Shown here: piece by piece, positions 45,282-54,578 of the stretch
Position numbering within the stretch: position 1 is the first letter of the stretch
How the letters are laid out: each line of letters begins with the position of its first letter
From: a bacterium
GTDB taxonomy: Bacteria; Campylobacterota; Campylobacteria; Campylobacterales; Sulfurimonadaceae
Assembly (NCBI GenBank): GCA_018822665.1
Contig: JAHJJX010000031.1
Coordinates: 1-64,000 of the forward strand
Reading direction: 5' to 3'
Length of the DNA: 64,000 nt
The notes under the pieces: model-generated
The model's database searches: none
What the model saw: the letters and a program-made list of their open reading frames with translations, nothing else
Told to the model about the DNA's origin: nothing
Translations under genes and position numbers: made by a program

Positions 45282-47680
45282 TAATGACCCCTTATACTTA
45301 ATTCTAATCCCTGCAAAAAACCGCTGTCTAGCGCCTGTGCATCCCGTACAACGACTTTCCACATGCCAAGAGACTCTTCACCCAAAAATGCCAAAGAACT
45401 CAATCTAAACCCTTGAGAATATCCATCAAACTTGATATCATTTACGCTCATAAGATTGCTCACCGTGCCCGATGGTGCAATTAAATCGATGTTCAAATCT
45501 CCGCTAAAAGGGTGATTGCTTTTAAATTCAAGTCCTACCCATTCTATAATCAGGGATTCTTTAATATTTAAAGTTACATATACAGACTGGTTGTTATCCG
45601 GTATAGGGATGTTTACTACCTGATACGATGAAGATGTAATTTTTGCTTCATGAAGAGGTTTAAAATACCCTTCTCTGCACAGCTCTATCATTAACGACGG
45701 ATTTATTAAACCAAACCCGTAGTTATTGCTGTGCCAGAATCCTGCACTGTTTTTCTTCCACGACACATCCTCCTCATCCACTTTTTTTGCAGTTATTGCA
45801 CTCAACCATTTCAAATCACGCCAACTCAAATTTGGACAGGCATCGAGAGTGAGTGCCAAAGAGGAGCTAACCATTGGAGCCGCCGCGCTTGTTCCATTCA
45901 TAGCGACTGTATAGTTTCTGCTTGTATCTGCATAATCCGTGAGGGCTCCCTTTAAACCATAAAGCTCATTTTCGTAATAGGATTTTCCCATCAAAAGCGT
46001 AGTGGCAATCGTCGGTGCTTCGTAATACCTCTCACCCCCATACGCACTTACAAGCAGGTTTGAACCTGGATTGGAATATTTTGAATACCTGTTCTCATGA
46101 TTGAGCGCAGCTACTGCAAATACATAAGGATTATTTATCAAATAAGATAAATTTGCATTTCCGAAATTTTCACGATCATTGCCCGCCGCAAAAACAAAGA
46201 TGCGCCCTTTTGCATCTCTAAGTTCTCGCGTTGCTATCTCCATTATCTGCTCAAAACTATCATCTTCCACAAAATATCCGCCCCAACTGTTATTGCTCAC
46301 CGGACAAGTTCGTGCAGCTTCTGAGTTGTACCATAAATCTTCGAGCTTTTGAATCTCACCGCTCTCGAGCCAATTACTTCCTGCTATGCTGGCACCCGGA
46401 ACCATTCCGCGAACTCCGACACCGTTTTGTACTTTGGCTGCTATTATCCCTGCAACCGCCGTTCCGTGGCCTATTGAAAGAGGGGAAGTTTTATCATAAA
46501 CAGATACCGTTGCCACCGGAGTCGGGTCATTGCTATTGTTTATTGCATTTGAAGAAAGAGCCAAATCTACATCAAGGTCTTCATGCACAGCCTGTACGCC
46601 TGTGTCTACCACCTGTATTTTTGGTCGAGAGATTAAAGTGGCGGTTTGGGCATTGAGCTTAAAAACGTCCAAATCATTTCCGGATACGGTGGCTATATTT
46701 TTAGTGTTGTTCACCACTGTTGCTTCGCTATGAAGATGCCACTGTAAAAACAAAAGAGTGTCCCCGTCTATCCCGTCTTGTATCCCGTTAAAATCTTCAT
46801 CCCCCACTAAAGGATTTGTAAATAATGCCAGCTCCACTCCATCACCCAGATAATCACCGTCCGTATCTGCCAAGAGTGGCGATGTTGCATAACTCATTTC
46901 ATCCTTGTCGTTTATTCCGTCAAAATCACTATCGGCTCTACACGGTGATGTGCCCAGCTGTACCTCATCATAATCGCTCAAACCATCAGAATCACTGTCA
47001 CTCAGCAAATCTGAACTACAGTACAACATCTCTTCAAGTAAAGACAAGTTATCATTATCTTCATCCTTATTGAGCAAAACATTTATATTTTCATCTTCTA
47101 AAACAGCGGCAATGAGCCCGCTTTCTATAAAAGACTGCATGAGGTTTGCGTGCACAAGCGCAATTGTATTTGTCGGGAGCAAAGAGAGCAAATCATCCCT
47201 GTCGATATCTGTATCTTCATCCACACTTCTTCTGAGAACCAAGGATGCAAAAGTTGAGTTGTGCTGTGTATCATAAAGTTCTTGAAATGCGCTCAACTCC
47301 GAGATAACGATGTGTTCCTCTCTTAACTGCTTCGCACTGACATTAACACGCACCTGTTTTGTAAAGGGGATGCCCTTAATGGTTCCCCCGCTTACTACAA
47401 GTCTTAAACTAGCATTATCTTCTATATTTTGATCAACAAAAAGTTCAAATCTTGAACCTCTTTGCTCATCAAATGCCAAAGCCTGCGTAGAAATAATCTC
47501 TTTTTCATCTTGATAAATTGTAACTGTTGCATTGGAAAGGGACCCAAAGTAAATAGTGTGGCTCACAAGCGCGATACTTGGAGTTTGTTGTTTTTCAGAA
47601 TACGTATCACTGCATCCTGAAAAAATGAGTACCGCTGCTACAAGAGCAGCAGTAACTTTAGTTCCAAAGTCTTGAAACAT
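45281..47680 (-). CDS. Subtilisin-like (S8) serine protease lipoprotein with calcium repeats and P domain
   Basis: A protein of 799 residues with a lipoprotein signal (VLIFSGC). Calcium-binding thrombospondin-3-like repeats are at about 230-310 (DSDSDGLSDYDEVQLG, DSDFDGINDKDEMSY). The catalytic triad is Asp in VVDTGVQAVHEDLD, His in GHGTAVAGIIAAK and Ser in NGTSAAAPMVSS. The C-terminus is a proprotein-convertase P domain (SGDLNIDLIAPSGT ... GMWKVVVRD). It is likely anchored at the cell surface. It overlaps the upstream giant lipoprotein gene by 23 bp and the small exported gene by 1 bp. Confidence 0.92.
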   Translation of the reverse strand: MFQDFGTKVTAALVAAVLIFSGCSDTYSEKQQTPSIALVSHTIYFGSLSNATVTIYQDEKEIISTQALAFDEQRGSRFELFVDQNIEDNASLRLVVSGGTIKGIPFTKQVRVNVSAKQLREEHIVISELSAFQELYDTQHNSTFASLVLRRSVDEDTDIDRDDLLSLLPTNTIALVHANLMQSFIESGLIAAVLEDENINVLLNKDEDNDNLSLLEEMLYCSSDLLSDSDSDGLSDYDEVQLGTSPCRADSDFDGINDKDEMSYATSPLLADTDGDYLGDGVELALFTNPLVGDEDFNGIQDGIDGDTLLFLQWHLHSEATVVNNTKNIATVSGNDLDVFKLNAQTATLISRPKIQVVDTGVQAVHEDLDVDLALSSNAINNSNDPTPVATVSVYDKTSPLSIGHGTAVAGIIAAKVQNGVGVRGMVPGASIAGSNWLESGEIQKLEDLWYNSEAARTCPVSNNSWGGYFVEDDSFEQIMEIATRELRDAKGRIFVFAAGNDRENFGNANLSYLINNPYVFAVAALNHENRYSKYSNPGSNLLVSAYGGERYYEAPTIATTLLMGKSYYENELYGLKGALTDYADTSRNYTVAMNGTSAAAPMVSSSLALTLDACPNLSWRDLKWLSAITAKKVDEEDVSWKKNSAGFWHSNNYGFGLINPSLMIELCREGYFKPLHEAKITSSSYQVVNIPIPDNNQSVYVTLNIKESLIIEWVGLEFKSNHPFSGDLNIDLIAPSGTVSNLMSVNDIKFDGYSQGFRLSSLAFLGEESLGMWKVVVRDAQALDSGFLQGLELSIRGH

Positions 47681-50600
47681 CTAAACCTATGCTAAGCGGG
47701 TTTAGTTTTGGAAGCTCTTTCGCCCCACTTTCTTGCGTACTTGCCGCTGCAACAGAATAATTATAATAGTCATAAAAATACGTATGCATTGAACGAGAAG
47801 GCAAGATAGACCATACATGATAATCCATTCCTGAAGTATTAAAGATGCTTAATATTTCAGCTTCCGTTTTGTCTTTATACTCTGTCATATCAAGATAAGA
47901 TTCACCCCAGTATATGCTAGAGAGTTCCCGTTCTAAATCTTCAACCGAGTTGACAACGCTTTGAGGAAGTACACGACTTAAATTCACATCCTGTACACTG
48001 TTCGCAACTACGGTAGTAGCGATGTTGAAATTCAACGTAAACATATCTCCTTGCGCTGTTTTACTATAAGTAAGCACACTGACTTTACTTAAATCATTTC
48101 CGCCAAACTCAAGATTTTTATCTACTGCTGAAACAGTTATGTCAAGTTGCGGATAATCAGCCAAAGTATACACCGTTTGAAGTGTTCCGTCTCCATAGTA
48201 GTTGTTATGGGAATAATATAGATTGAGCCCATCCACAGAAGCTGACTTCGTACCGTTAATAGCAATACTGGCCTCCGGAATTTCAAAAATATTCATCGTA
48301 TAACCACCATCATTTGGAACTCTATCACCTTGTATATAGTAATTAAGCTCTTTATAGAGTCCGCTCAAATACATTGAACCTTCAGTAGTGTCCAAGGCTG
48401 CAACAAAATCAACAGAAGTTCCTCTGTCAAATGAGCTTACACTCACACTAAGGCCGCTTTGTAGCTCTGTAGCCGTACCTTCTATGAAATAAAAGCTTAC
48501 ATTAGTATCAACTGTCAATTTAGCCAAGAAGCTGTACTTGCCGTCTGCTCCAACACTATAAGCATTTACAGGTGCCGTGATGGAGTTCGTGCCGCTGTTA
48601 TAGCCATAACCATTACCATTGCCGCTCACATTTACATAACTGCTTAGCGCAGAATCTAAGCCCGTAATCGTTAAGTTGAACTCTTTTAAGCTCAAATCAC
48701 TACATTGAATACTTTCTTGATACTGTGCGTATTCCTGATATTGATTAAACATAGAAATAGAATACTCTTGAACAGGAACGGATGCAAGCATTTGTGTTGT
48801 AATCACTTTGCTTTCATTATCATATTCGCTCAAAGTAATTTGACCATCACTATTTGTATCATTCAATAATAGAACAGCTGCGTACAGCTCTGTATTATCT
48901 ACAAAACCGTCATTACTTGTGTCTATTTCGTCTGCAGTCAAAAGAACCGTATTGTTTTCATCTGTCGGCGGATTAAGGTCAACAATCCAGTTTGGAAAAC
49001 TTTGAGTGTCTGAAATAGCACATAAATCTACACTTGCGCAGAGCAACGTTGTGTTTACATCTGTTGAATAAGAACAAGCATAAATCGCTTCGGAGATAAG
49101 CATATCCCGAATCTCTTTGACTATAATCGTAGAACTAAGCACGGTATCGGATGTTAATGAAACTGAGAAAGTTGTTCTGTCTCCGCTAACACTAAACGTC
49201 GCACGACCATTGCTGTCTGTGAGTTTTTCTTGTCCGGCTATCGGTTCTAACGTTGTCATGTCATGTAGTGCAACCGTTAAACCTGGCATTTCTGTATTTA
49301 CCGTTAATGTACCTGTTACAGTCGGGTCAACAACCGTATATACTGCACTTGAAGTAGCGATTTTTCCATCGCCGTCAGTTGCAGTACATGATATATTCAC
49401 TTGACCGGTTGTAGAAAATGTTTGACTGAGAGTCGTTCCGCTTGTTCCCTGCACTACACCGTTTACAGTCCATGCATAGGTAACAAATGTACCTTCAGGG
49501 TCACTTGCCACACAAATCAAGTCTTTAGTTGTTCCGACATTGACTGTTTCGCTTAAGAGCTCCGTAGTAAAAATCGGTTTTTGGTTATTCGCAATCACTT
49601 CAACTTTTACTTTATAAGGAGCACTCGTAGCACCGTCTTTATCTGTGGCAGTAATGTCATACGTGTATGTACCTATGCTAGAAGGTGTGAACGCAGCACT
49701 TACATACATCCCTTTAAGAGCATTGTATGTCAACGGATAACTCGTTTTATTTTGGTCCACCGCTTGTACCGACGTAACGATGTTTCCGTCTTCTTTATCT
49801 TTGATGAAAGCGTATAGACTTACAGTCTGTGATGCACCGATATCAACAAGATAAGATTTTGCACCCGCTGAAGATACGACAGGAGGATTATTTCCAACCC
49901 AAAAAGTGTACGATTTAGCGGTCGTCAATGAACCGTCACTTACACTGACACCTATTGTATGACTACCCGTTGCGAGTGCTACACCGACACCGCTGCTTAC
50001 ATTGCCATCAAGCGTATAGGTGGTAGTTGTCGAATCACCGTTTGGATCATAAGAGTAAGAGCGAATATCATAGGTTCCTACGTCAATTGTTCCGGTTAAA
50101 TATACATACCCTTTCGTTGCACTGTAAAGATATGTGCTATTTATAACAGGTGCGCTGTTTGGCACTATTTTTAATTGAGCGGTACTGCTTCCGCTGGATT
50201 TTCCATCAGAATATGTAGCTGTTAAATTATTGTCTGAACCAGCATTAGTTTTATTTAAATCTAAAACCGCGTATACGTAATCATACGAAGTACCTGTATA
50301 ACGCTCAGTTACACTGTAATGCGTATCTTTAACAAGATTCACTCCATTGAGCGTCAAACTGCTCATTGTAACTTTATCTCCATTTGCATCTGAAGCAGAG
50401 ATAGAAAACTTGGCGGTTGTTGCAACACTGCTTATTTCAGATTTGTTAAATCTTGTATAAACCACAGGTGCTTTATTTTCATCTTGCACACTCACACTTA
50501 AAGAACGGCGACTGTCGGCTGTTTCCGGACTTTGTACCGAGCCGTTAGCGTTTACATTCGCCTCTTTGGTTGCATACCTTACTACATACGCAGTATCGGG

Positions 50601-52205
50601 TTTAATTTTAAATGTGGCCATGCCATTCGCATCTAAATATTGACTCTCGTAAAAATAGTTCCCATACGTGTTATTGTAGACATAAACATATCCTACCCCA
50701 ACAGTACCGTCAATTTTTTTAGCCGTAACCTGCATAATTGTACTGTATGGGTTTTCAACACTCAGAGCTAAATCATAATCACAACCCGCTGTACTGCTTT
50801 TGACAATTAAACTATTGTCTATAGCAACACTCGACCAGCCTGTAATTGCCCCTGAATAAGAAAATGCATACTCACTCGCTGTACTTCCTGATGTTAAGGC
50901 TAAGGTTGCTTTTCCTTCACTATTGAGCCATCTTGTTTCATAGGCCGTATCTTTTTTTGCGGTAATGCCCAAACTAGTGACTGCATTGCCTTCTTGGTCG
51001 GTTGCAGTTACACAAACAGCTTTTGGCTGTTCTATCGCAAAGTCATAATCCAGATTAAGATATTCACCCCAGTTTTCCGTAATACACATAGTAGCAAATG
51101 CTCTTCCCGTAGTGTTATTCACATCTGTCGCAGATGTATAATACGCAACACCGAGATAATCCCACATGCCGAGTTTTGAGTTGTAGTACCACATAGGAAC
51201 TTCAAAATCCGTCGTCGTATTGTCATCATCTCCGTAGTTCTCTATGAGCGTAACTTGTGCGCTAGAGAGATAACGGACTTTTGTTTGCAGACAATTGTCA
51301 TAATCGGCTTGTGCAAGCAGTTTTGAAGTTCTCAATACGGAATTGTCAAGTACGACCGGATCCCCGTTTTGATCTTTAAGGCTCACCAAGTCAAAAGCGG
51401 CAGACACTAATTGTCTCTCCTCTGTAGAACCTCCTACACCTGTTCCTTTGTATTCACCCGGGAAATATTTGCTGTCCTCTTCGCTCGTCGGGTCAAATGC
51501 TTGTATATCCGCAGTAATTTCCGTGACGCTCGGAGGTACCGTATCCAAAGGAATAACGGAAGAAGAAACATCTTCTAGTCCGAAACTAGGGTCGGTAGCC
51601 TCTGCATGCAACTCACTCAGCGACATAATTCTAGAATATGAACTAAGACCTGTTGATGTTTGTTTAATGCCGAGTTTTAAATAACTGCCGCCTGGTACCG
51701 TAGTATTTCTATCAATTGAAACAACCTCGGTAAGCACAGGCAAAGCACCCGCTTCAGCGACAACAGAAACATTCTGTCCGTCCGTTAAAGTAACTACTTT
51801 AGTTACCTTTGCAAAGCCGTTTTTACTCACCGTAAGCTCAGCTTTAGTTTCTCCGCTCTTATTCACTTGTACATCTTTAAACTCAAAAGAGCCGTTTACG
51901 CCGACAACAGATGTATATTTAACATCCCCGCTGTCTCCGTATATTTTGTTTTTGCTTAAATCTACTACAAGCTGTGCCGATGCATCTGCATCAATATCTG
52001 ACACACTCATCGCACTAAATCTACTCGGCGCAGTAACAACGTCCCCCGACGTATCCTGCGCTATCGTTCCGCTCAATGCAGAAGAACCCGTCACAACAAC
52101 AGGATCCGTCGTATCCCCGCTACTGTCACCGCCGCCGCTAGAACACCCCGCCAGCGAAAGCATCAATACTAATGCCACCAATGTTGAATAAGCCCAATTT
52201 TTCAT
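47658..52205 (-). CDS. Giant surface lipoprotein with Ig/PKD-like modules and EF-hand-like calcium sites
   Basis: About 1515 residues from ATG 52205, with AAAGGAG upstream. The lipobox is LSLAGC followed by SSGGGDSSGD. Carboxypeptidase-regulatory-like and Ig/PKD-like modules follow (DKDGATSAPYKVKVEV, DPEGTFVTYAWTVNG). Two dockerin/EF-hand-like loops appear at about 1140-1185 (DTSNDGFVDNTELY and DTNSDGQITLSEYD). It heads a three-gene operon with the S8 protease and a small exported protein. The function is probably adhesive or structural; no enzymatic domain is recognised. Confidence 0.8.
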   Translation of the reverse strand: MKNWAYSTLVALVLMLSLAGCSSGGGDSSGDTTDPVVVTGSSALSGTIAQDTSGDVVTAPSRFSAMSVSDIDADASAQLVVDLSKNKIYGDSGDVKYTSVVGVNGSFEFKDVQVNKSGETKAELTVSKNGFAKVTKVVTLTDGQNVSVVAEAGALPVLTEVVSIDRNTTVPGGSYLKLGIKQTSTGLSSYSRIMSLSELHAEATDPSFGLEDVSSSVIPLDTVPPSVTEITADIQAFDPTSEEDSKYFPGEYKGTGVGGSTEERQLVSAAFDLVSLKDQNGDPVVLDNSVLRTSKLLAQADYDNCLQTKVRYLSSAQVTLIENYGDDDNTTTDFEVPMWYYNSKLGMWDYLGVAYYTSATDVNNTTGRAFATMCITENWGEYLNLDYDFAIEQPKAVCVTATDQEGNAVTSLGITAKKDTAYETRWLNSEGKATLALTSGSTASEYAFSYSGAITGWSSVAIDNSLIVKSSTAGCDYDLALSVENPYSTIMQVTAKKIDGTVGVGYVYVYNNTYGNYFYESQYLDANGMATFKIKPDTAYVVRYATKEANVNANGSVQSPETADSRRSLSVSVQDENKAPVVYTRFNKSEISSVATTAKFSISASDANGDKVTMSSLTLNGVNLVKDTHYSVTERYTGTSYDYVYAVLDLNKTNAGSDNNLTATYSDGKSSGSSTAQLKIVPNSAPVINSTYLYSATKGYVYLTGTIDVGTYDIRSYSYDPNGDSTTTTYTLDGNVSSGVGVALATGSHTIGVSVSDGSLTTAKSYTFWVGNNPPVVSSAGAKSYLVDIGASQTVSLYAFIKDKEDGNIVTSVQAVDQNKTSYPLTYNALKGMYVSAAFTPSSIGTYTYDITATDKDGATSAPYKVKVEVIANNQKPIFTTELLSETVNVGTTKDLICVASDPEGTFVTYAWTVNGVVQGTSGTTLSQTFSTTGQVNISCTATDGDGKIATSSAVYTVVDPTVTGTLTVNTEMPGLTVALHDMTTLEPIAGQEKLTDSNGRATFSVSGDRTTFSVSLTSDTVLSSTIIVKEIRDMLISEAIYACSYSTDVNTTLLCASVDLCAISDTQSFPNWIVDLNPPTDENNTVLLTADEIDTSNDGFVDNTELYAAVLLLNDTNSDGQITLSEYDNESKVITTQMLASVPVQEYSISMFNQYQEYAQYQESIQCSDLSLKEFNLTITGLDSALSSYVNVSGNGNGYGYNSGTNSITAPVNAYSVGADGKYSFLAKLTVDTNVSFYFIEGTATELQSGLSVSVSSFDRGTSVDFVAALDTTEGSMYLSGLYKELNYYIQGDRVPNDGGYTMNIFEIPEASIAINGTKSASVDGLNLYYSHNNYYGDGTLQTVYTLADYPQLDITVSAVDKNLEFGGNDLSKVSVLTYSKTAQGDMFTLNFNIATTVVANSVQDVNLSRVLPQSVVNSVEDLERELSSIYWGESYLDMTEYKDKTEAEILSIFNTSGMDYHVWSILPSRSMHTYFYDYYNYSVAAASTQESGAKELPKLNPLSIGLDVSRLWN

Positions 52206-52316
52206 CTTAAACTCCTTTAACCTTTGAAACAATCATGACTCCAAATCACTTAAATAAATATTAACCAAAAAAATTTTATTAATTTTTTTATTAATTTTTC
52301 TTTGATAGATTCTGAT

Positions 52317-52487
52317 TGGAGGGGAGTTCAAGGATGTCAAAATAATTTAAATTTATTTTATTTTATGGATTTTTTTAGCAGAAAATTTTCTTTTTTTTTG
52401 TTAATTGAGAGATATGCTGTTTTAAGAAGTTGTATAGGATTAAAAAATAATTGAAATGTGATAAAACGAAAGAAAGACTCCCCTCCA
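52317..52487. repeat. 11-bp inverted repeat flanking an AT-rich stretch
   Basis: TGGAGGGGAGT (52317-52327) and ACTCCCCTCCA (52477-52487) are perfect inverted copies. The right copy is the 3' strand of the SRP RNA end stem. The stretch between them is extremely AT-rich, with long T-runs and no gene. Confidence 0.6.
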
Positions 52488-52582
52488 GATACCTGCGGCA
52501 CATGACAAATCAAGGTGTGCTGCTGTATTCCTACCCTGACACATTGTCTCAAAATACCATTGCACAGGTCTAAAGGGAAGCG
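52476..52582 (-). ncRNA. ffs: Signal recognition particle RNA (small bacterial type)
   Basis: On the minus strand the hairpin core TGTCAGGGTAGGAATACAGC followed by AGCAC has the SRP helix-8 pattern (GTCAGG, GGAA, AGCAGC). The termini pair: CTTCCCTTTAGACCTGTG at the 5' end with CGCAGGTATCTGGAGGGGAG at the 3' end. A TATAAT box lies 6 nt upstream of the predicted 5' end. The ends are estimated to within a few bases. With Ffh it targets membrane proteins. Confidence 0.88.
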
Positions 52583-52587
52583 GTGGA

Positions 52588-52593
52588 ATTATA
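52588..52593 (-). promoter_or_regulatory. -10 box of the SRP RNA gene
   Basis: TATAAT on the minus strand, placed so that transcription begins at about 52581, where the paired RNA end begins. Confidence 0.7.
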
Positions 52594-52626
52594 GCCAAAA
52601 AATATAAAATTACAAAACTATTTTGC

Positions 52627-52632
52627 TACAAT
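52627..52632 (+). promoter_or_regulatory. -10 box 5 nt before a start codon (possible leaderless mRNA)
   Basis: TACAAT in TTTTGCTACAAT, with ATG at 52638 and no Shine-Dalgarno. The layout matches the one before the gene at 28795. Confidence 0.5.
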
Positions 52633-52637
52633 AACGC

Positions 52638-53180
52638 ATGTTGTACATTATCACCGCGCTCAAACCTGAGGCTCAGGCTTTTATTGATAAATATAAACTC
52701 AAAAAAGAGAGGCTTCATCGTTATACGCTCCATACGAACGAAAACATGAAACTTATCGTAAGTGGTCTTGGAGTTCTTGACGCAATGCTGGCCACCCAAG
52801 CCCTTATCAATCAGTATGACATTAATGATACAGATATCTTTTTAAATATAGGAATATGCGGTGCAGACAGCAGATTTAAGATAGGGCAGCTTCTAGAGAT
52901 AAGTTCTATTTACTACAAAGATGCAATGTATACACTCAACGAAAATTCAAAAGAAAACATAGTTTGTTTAGACCATGAAGCCTCGCAAAATGATTATGAA
53001 ATAGTGGATATGGAATCTTACGGATTTTATGAAGCAACAAAACATTCATCTGCTATCAAAAACATCTTTATGCTAAAGGTTGTCTCAGACCATTTTGAGC
53101 CAAAAAAAGTTACGAAAGAGGCAACAAAATCACTTATTTTTAATGTATTGGAAGAAGTTTTGAAAAAGGTATATACTTAA
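52638..53180 (+). CDS. Nucleoside phosphorylase/MTA-SAH nucleosidase family protein
   Basis: A protein of 180 residues. Motifs of the PNP/UDP phosphorylase fold are present: the glycine turn LIVSGLGVLDA, NIGICGADSR, the substrate-binding VDMESYGFYEA and the catalytic-region KVVSDHF. It is shorter than MTA/SAH nucleosidase (about 230), so the substrate is uncertain. Its stop overlaps the start of the SDR gene by one base. Confidence 0.8.
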   Translation: MLYIITALKPEAQAFIDKYKLKKERLHRYTLHTNENMKLIVSGLGVLDAMLATQALINQYDINDTDIFLNIGICGADSRFKIGQLLEISSIYYKDAMYTLNENSKENIVCLDHEASQNDYEIVDMESYGFYEATKHSSAIKNIFMLKVVSDHFEPKKVTKEATKSLIFNVLEEVLKKVYT

Positions 53181-53875
53181 TGAAAACAGCAGTTGTTACA
53201 GGCTCAAGCAGCGGAATCGGCAAAGCAATATGCCAAAGACTTTTATCCCTTGGTTTTCAAGTCGTCGGCATCAGCCGAAAAAGCTCCCGCGAAGATTTCA
53301 ATCATGCAAATTTTATTCCGCTTCAAGCCGATTTATCCAATGAAACCGCAACACTCTTGGCATGTGGAACTCTCCGCAAACAAGATATTCATATCCTTGT
53401 AAACTGTGCAGGTTTTGGCAGATTTGAGCCACATGAAGAGCTTCACCCAAAGATTATTACAGATATGGTTTTTTTAAACCTAACCGCCCCGATGTTACTG
53501 ACAAACGCAACACTAAAAAGTTTAAAAAGCAACAGCGGCTATCTTCTAAACATAAACTCCATAGAAGCACTGCGCGCTAGTAAATTTGCAGGTGTTTACA
53601 GTGCTACAAAAGCAGGATTGAGGGCATTTGGCGACTCACTGTTTGAAGAGTGCAGAAAAAGCGAGCTAAGCATTACAAATATAAATCCGGACATGACCCA
53701 AAGCTCTTTTTATGATGCGCTTCGATTTTCCACAAGCGACAAGGAAGATGAAAAACTGATGGCAAGCGACATAGCCGATGCGATTGAGCATATACTAGGC
53801 ATGCGAAAAGGTGCCGTTGTAAGCGAATACACCCTGAGAAGTTTAAAATTTGGGATTACTAAAAAGAAGTTATGA
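53180..53875 (+). CDS. Short-chain dehydrogenase/reductase
   Basis: A protein of 231 residues with the classical SDR motifs: TGSSSGIG cofactor loop, NCAGFG, catalytic Ser in NINSIEA, and YSATK. The cofactor is probably NADP(H), because basic residues follow the second strand (SRKSS). The substrate is unknown. It is convergent with the flagellar genes, overlapping the last of them by 6 bp. Confidence 0.9.
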   Translation: MKTAVVTGSSSGIGKAICQRLLSLGFQVVGISRKSSREDFNHANFIPLQADLSNETATLLACGTLRKQDIHILVNCAGFGRFEPHEELHPKIITDMVFLNLTAPMLLTNATLKSLKSNSGYLLNINSIEALRASKFAGVYSATKAGLRAFGDSLFEECRKSELSITNINPDMTQSSFYDALRFSTSDKEDEKLMASDIADAIEHILGMRKGAVVSEYTLRSLKFGITKKKL

Positions 53876-54124
53876 CTTTATATCTAATCTTCTTGAAGTT
53901 GGAATATCGGTAGAGCGTAAAAACGATAAATTTTTTTGAATCTTTTTCATCGACAAGGAAACTTCATCTTGCAAAGTGTACATAAGTTCCGCCGCCTCTC
54001 TTAAAAGGTAGATAGATTCCTCTATATCTTTCATATTGCTAAGCTCGGGAATCTCATCAAGAAGCTTATTGATAGAATCTATGTTTTTTTCAATGATTGC
54101 TATTTTTAACTTATTGAGCCACAT
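53870..54124 (-). CDS. FliT-like small flagellar protein
   Basis: A protein of 84 residues, all helical (LLDEIPELSNMKDIEESIYLL). It follows fliS with a 14-bp overlap, exactly where fliT lies in the fliD-fliS-fliT cluster of many bacteria. FliT is the chaperone of the FliD cap. The sequence is too short and divergent for a firm call. Confidence 0.55.
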   Translation of the reverse strand: MWLNKLKIAIIEKNIDSINKLLDEIPELSNMKDIEESIYLLREAAELMYTLQDEVSLSMKKIQKNLSFLRSTDIPTSRRLDIKS

Positions 54125-54488
54125 CTGTAGTTTCTCTCCATGCTTCTAAAAGCCCTTTAAATACATTGCTCACCTCATCAAGTTCATCCATATTGTTATG
54201 AATTCCCGCAGAAGTTAAAAGCTGTATCTCATAATTATACAAACCTTCCAAATATTTAGAAACATCACCCCCGTGCGAGTGGTCCAAAATGGAAACAAGT
54301 TCAGTAATAACGGCAACCGAACGGTTTATCCAATACACTCTTTTTTCCACATCTCTGTCTTTGACGGCTTTTTTTGCCTGCGCATTAAAGCGAAGAACTC
54401 CCTCGTAAAGCATCTCCACCAGCTTGGCCGGAGACTCAACACCTATATTATTTTGTGCATAAATATTATGAGCTAAATTACCATACAT
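54111..54488 (-). CDS. fliS: Flagellin export chaperone FliS
   Basis: A protein of 125 residues from ATG 54488, where AAGGA lies 7 nt upstream; an ATG 13 codons earlier lacks a ribosome site. The start MYGNLAHNIYAQNNIGVESP and the motif LVEMLYEGVLRFNAQAKKAV are typical of FliS. It binds the C-terminus of flagellin in the cytoplasm until export. Confidence 0.93.
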   Translation of the reverse strand: MYGNLAHNIYAQNNIGVESPAKLVEMLYEGVLRFNAQAKKAVKDRDVEKRVYWINRSVAVITELVSILDHSHGGDVSKYLEGLYNYEIQLLTSAGIHNNMDELDEVSNVFKGLLEAWRETTDVAQ

Positions 54489-54578
54489 CTTAGAATCCTT
54501 TTCATCTTTATTATTTAAATCATCCATGCAAAGTACATCGGCTTCTTGGCTGTTTACTTTAATTTTTTAGCTGTAAAT

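Noticed and set aside
45282..45362. 27-residue N-terminal extension (starting MESRCTGCTGARQ) of the small exported protein
   Set aside because: It lies wholly in the protease gene and would hide the signal peptide; ATG at 45281 overlaps the stop and gives a proper signal sequence.
52358..52552. 64-codon minus-strand frame with VPQVSGGESF
   Set aside because: It lies on the SRP RNA gene and has no ribosome site; the RNA structure explains the sequence.
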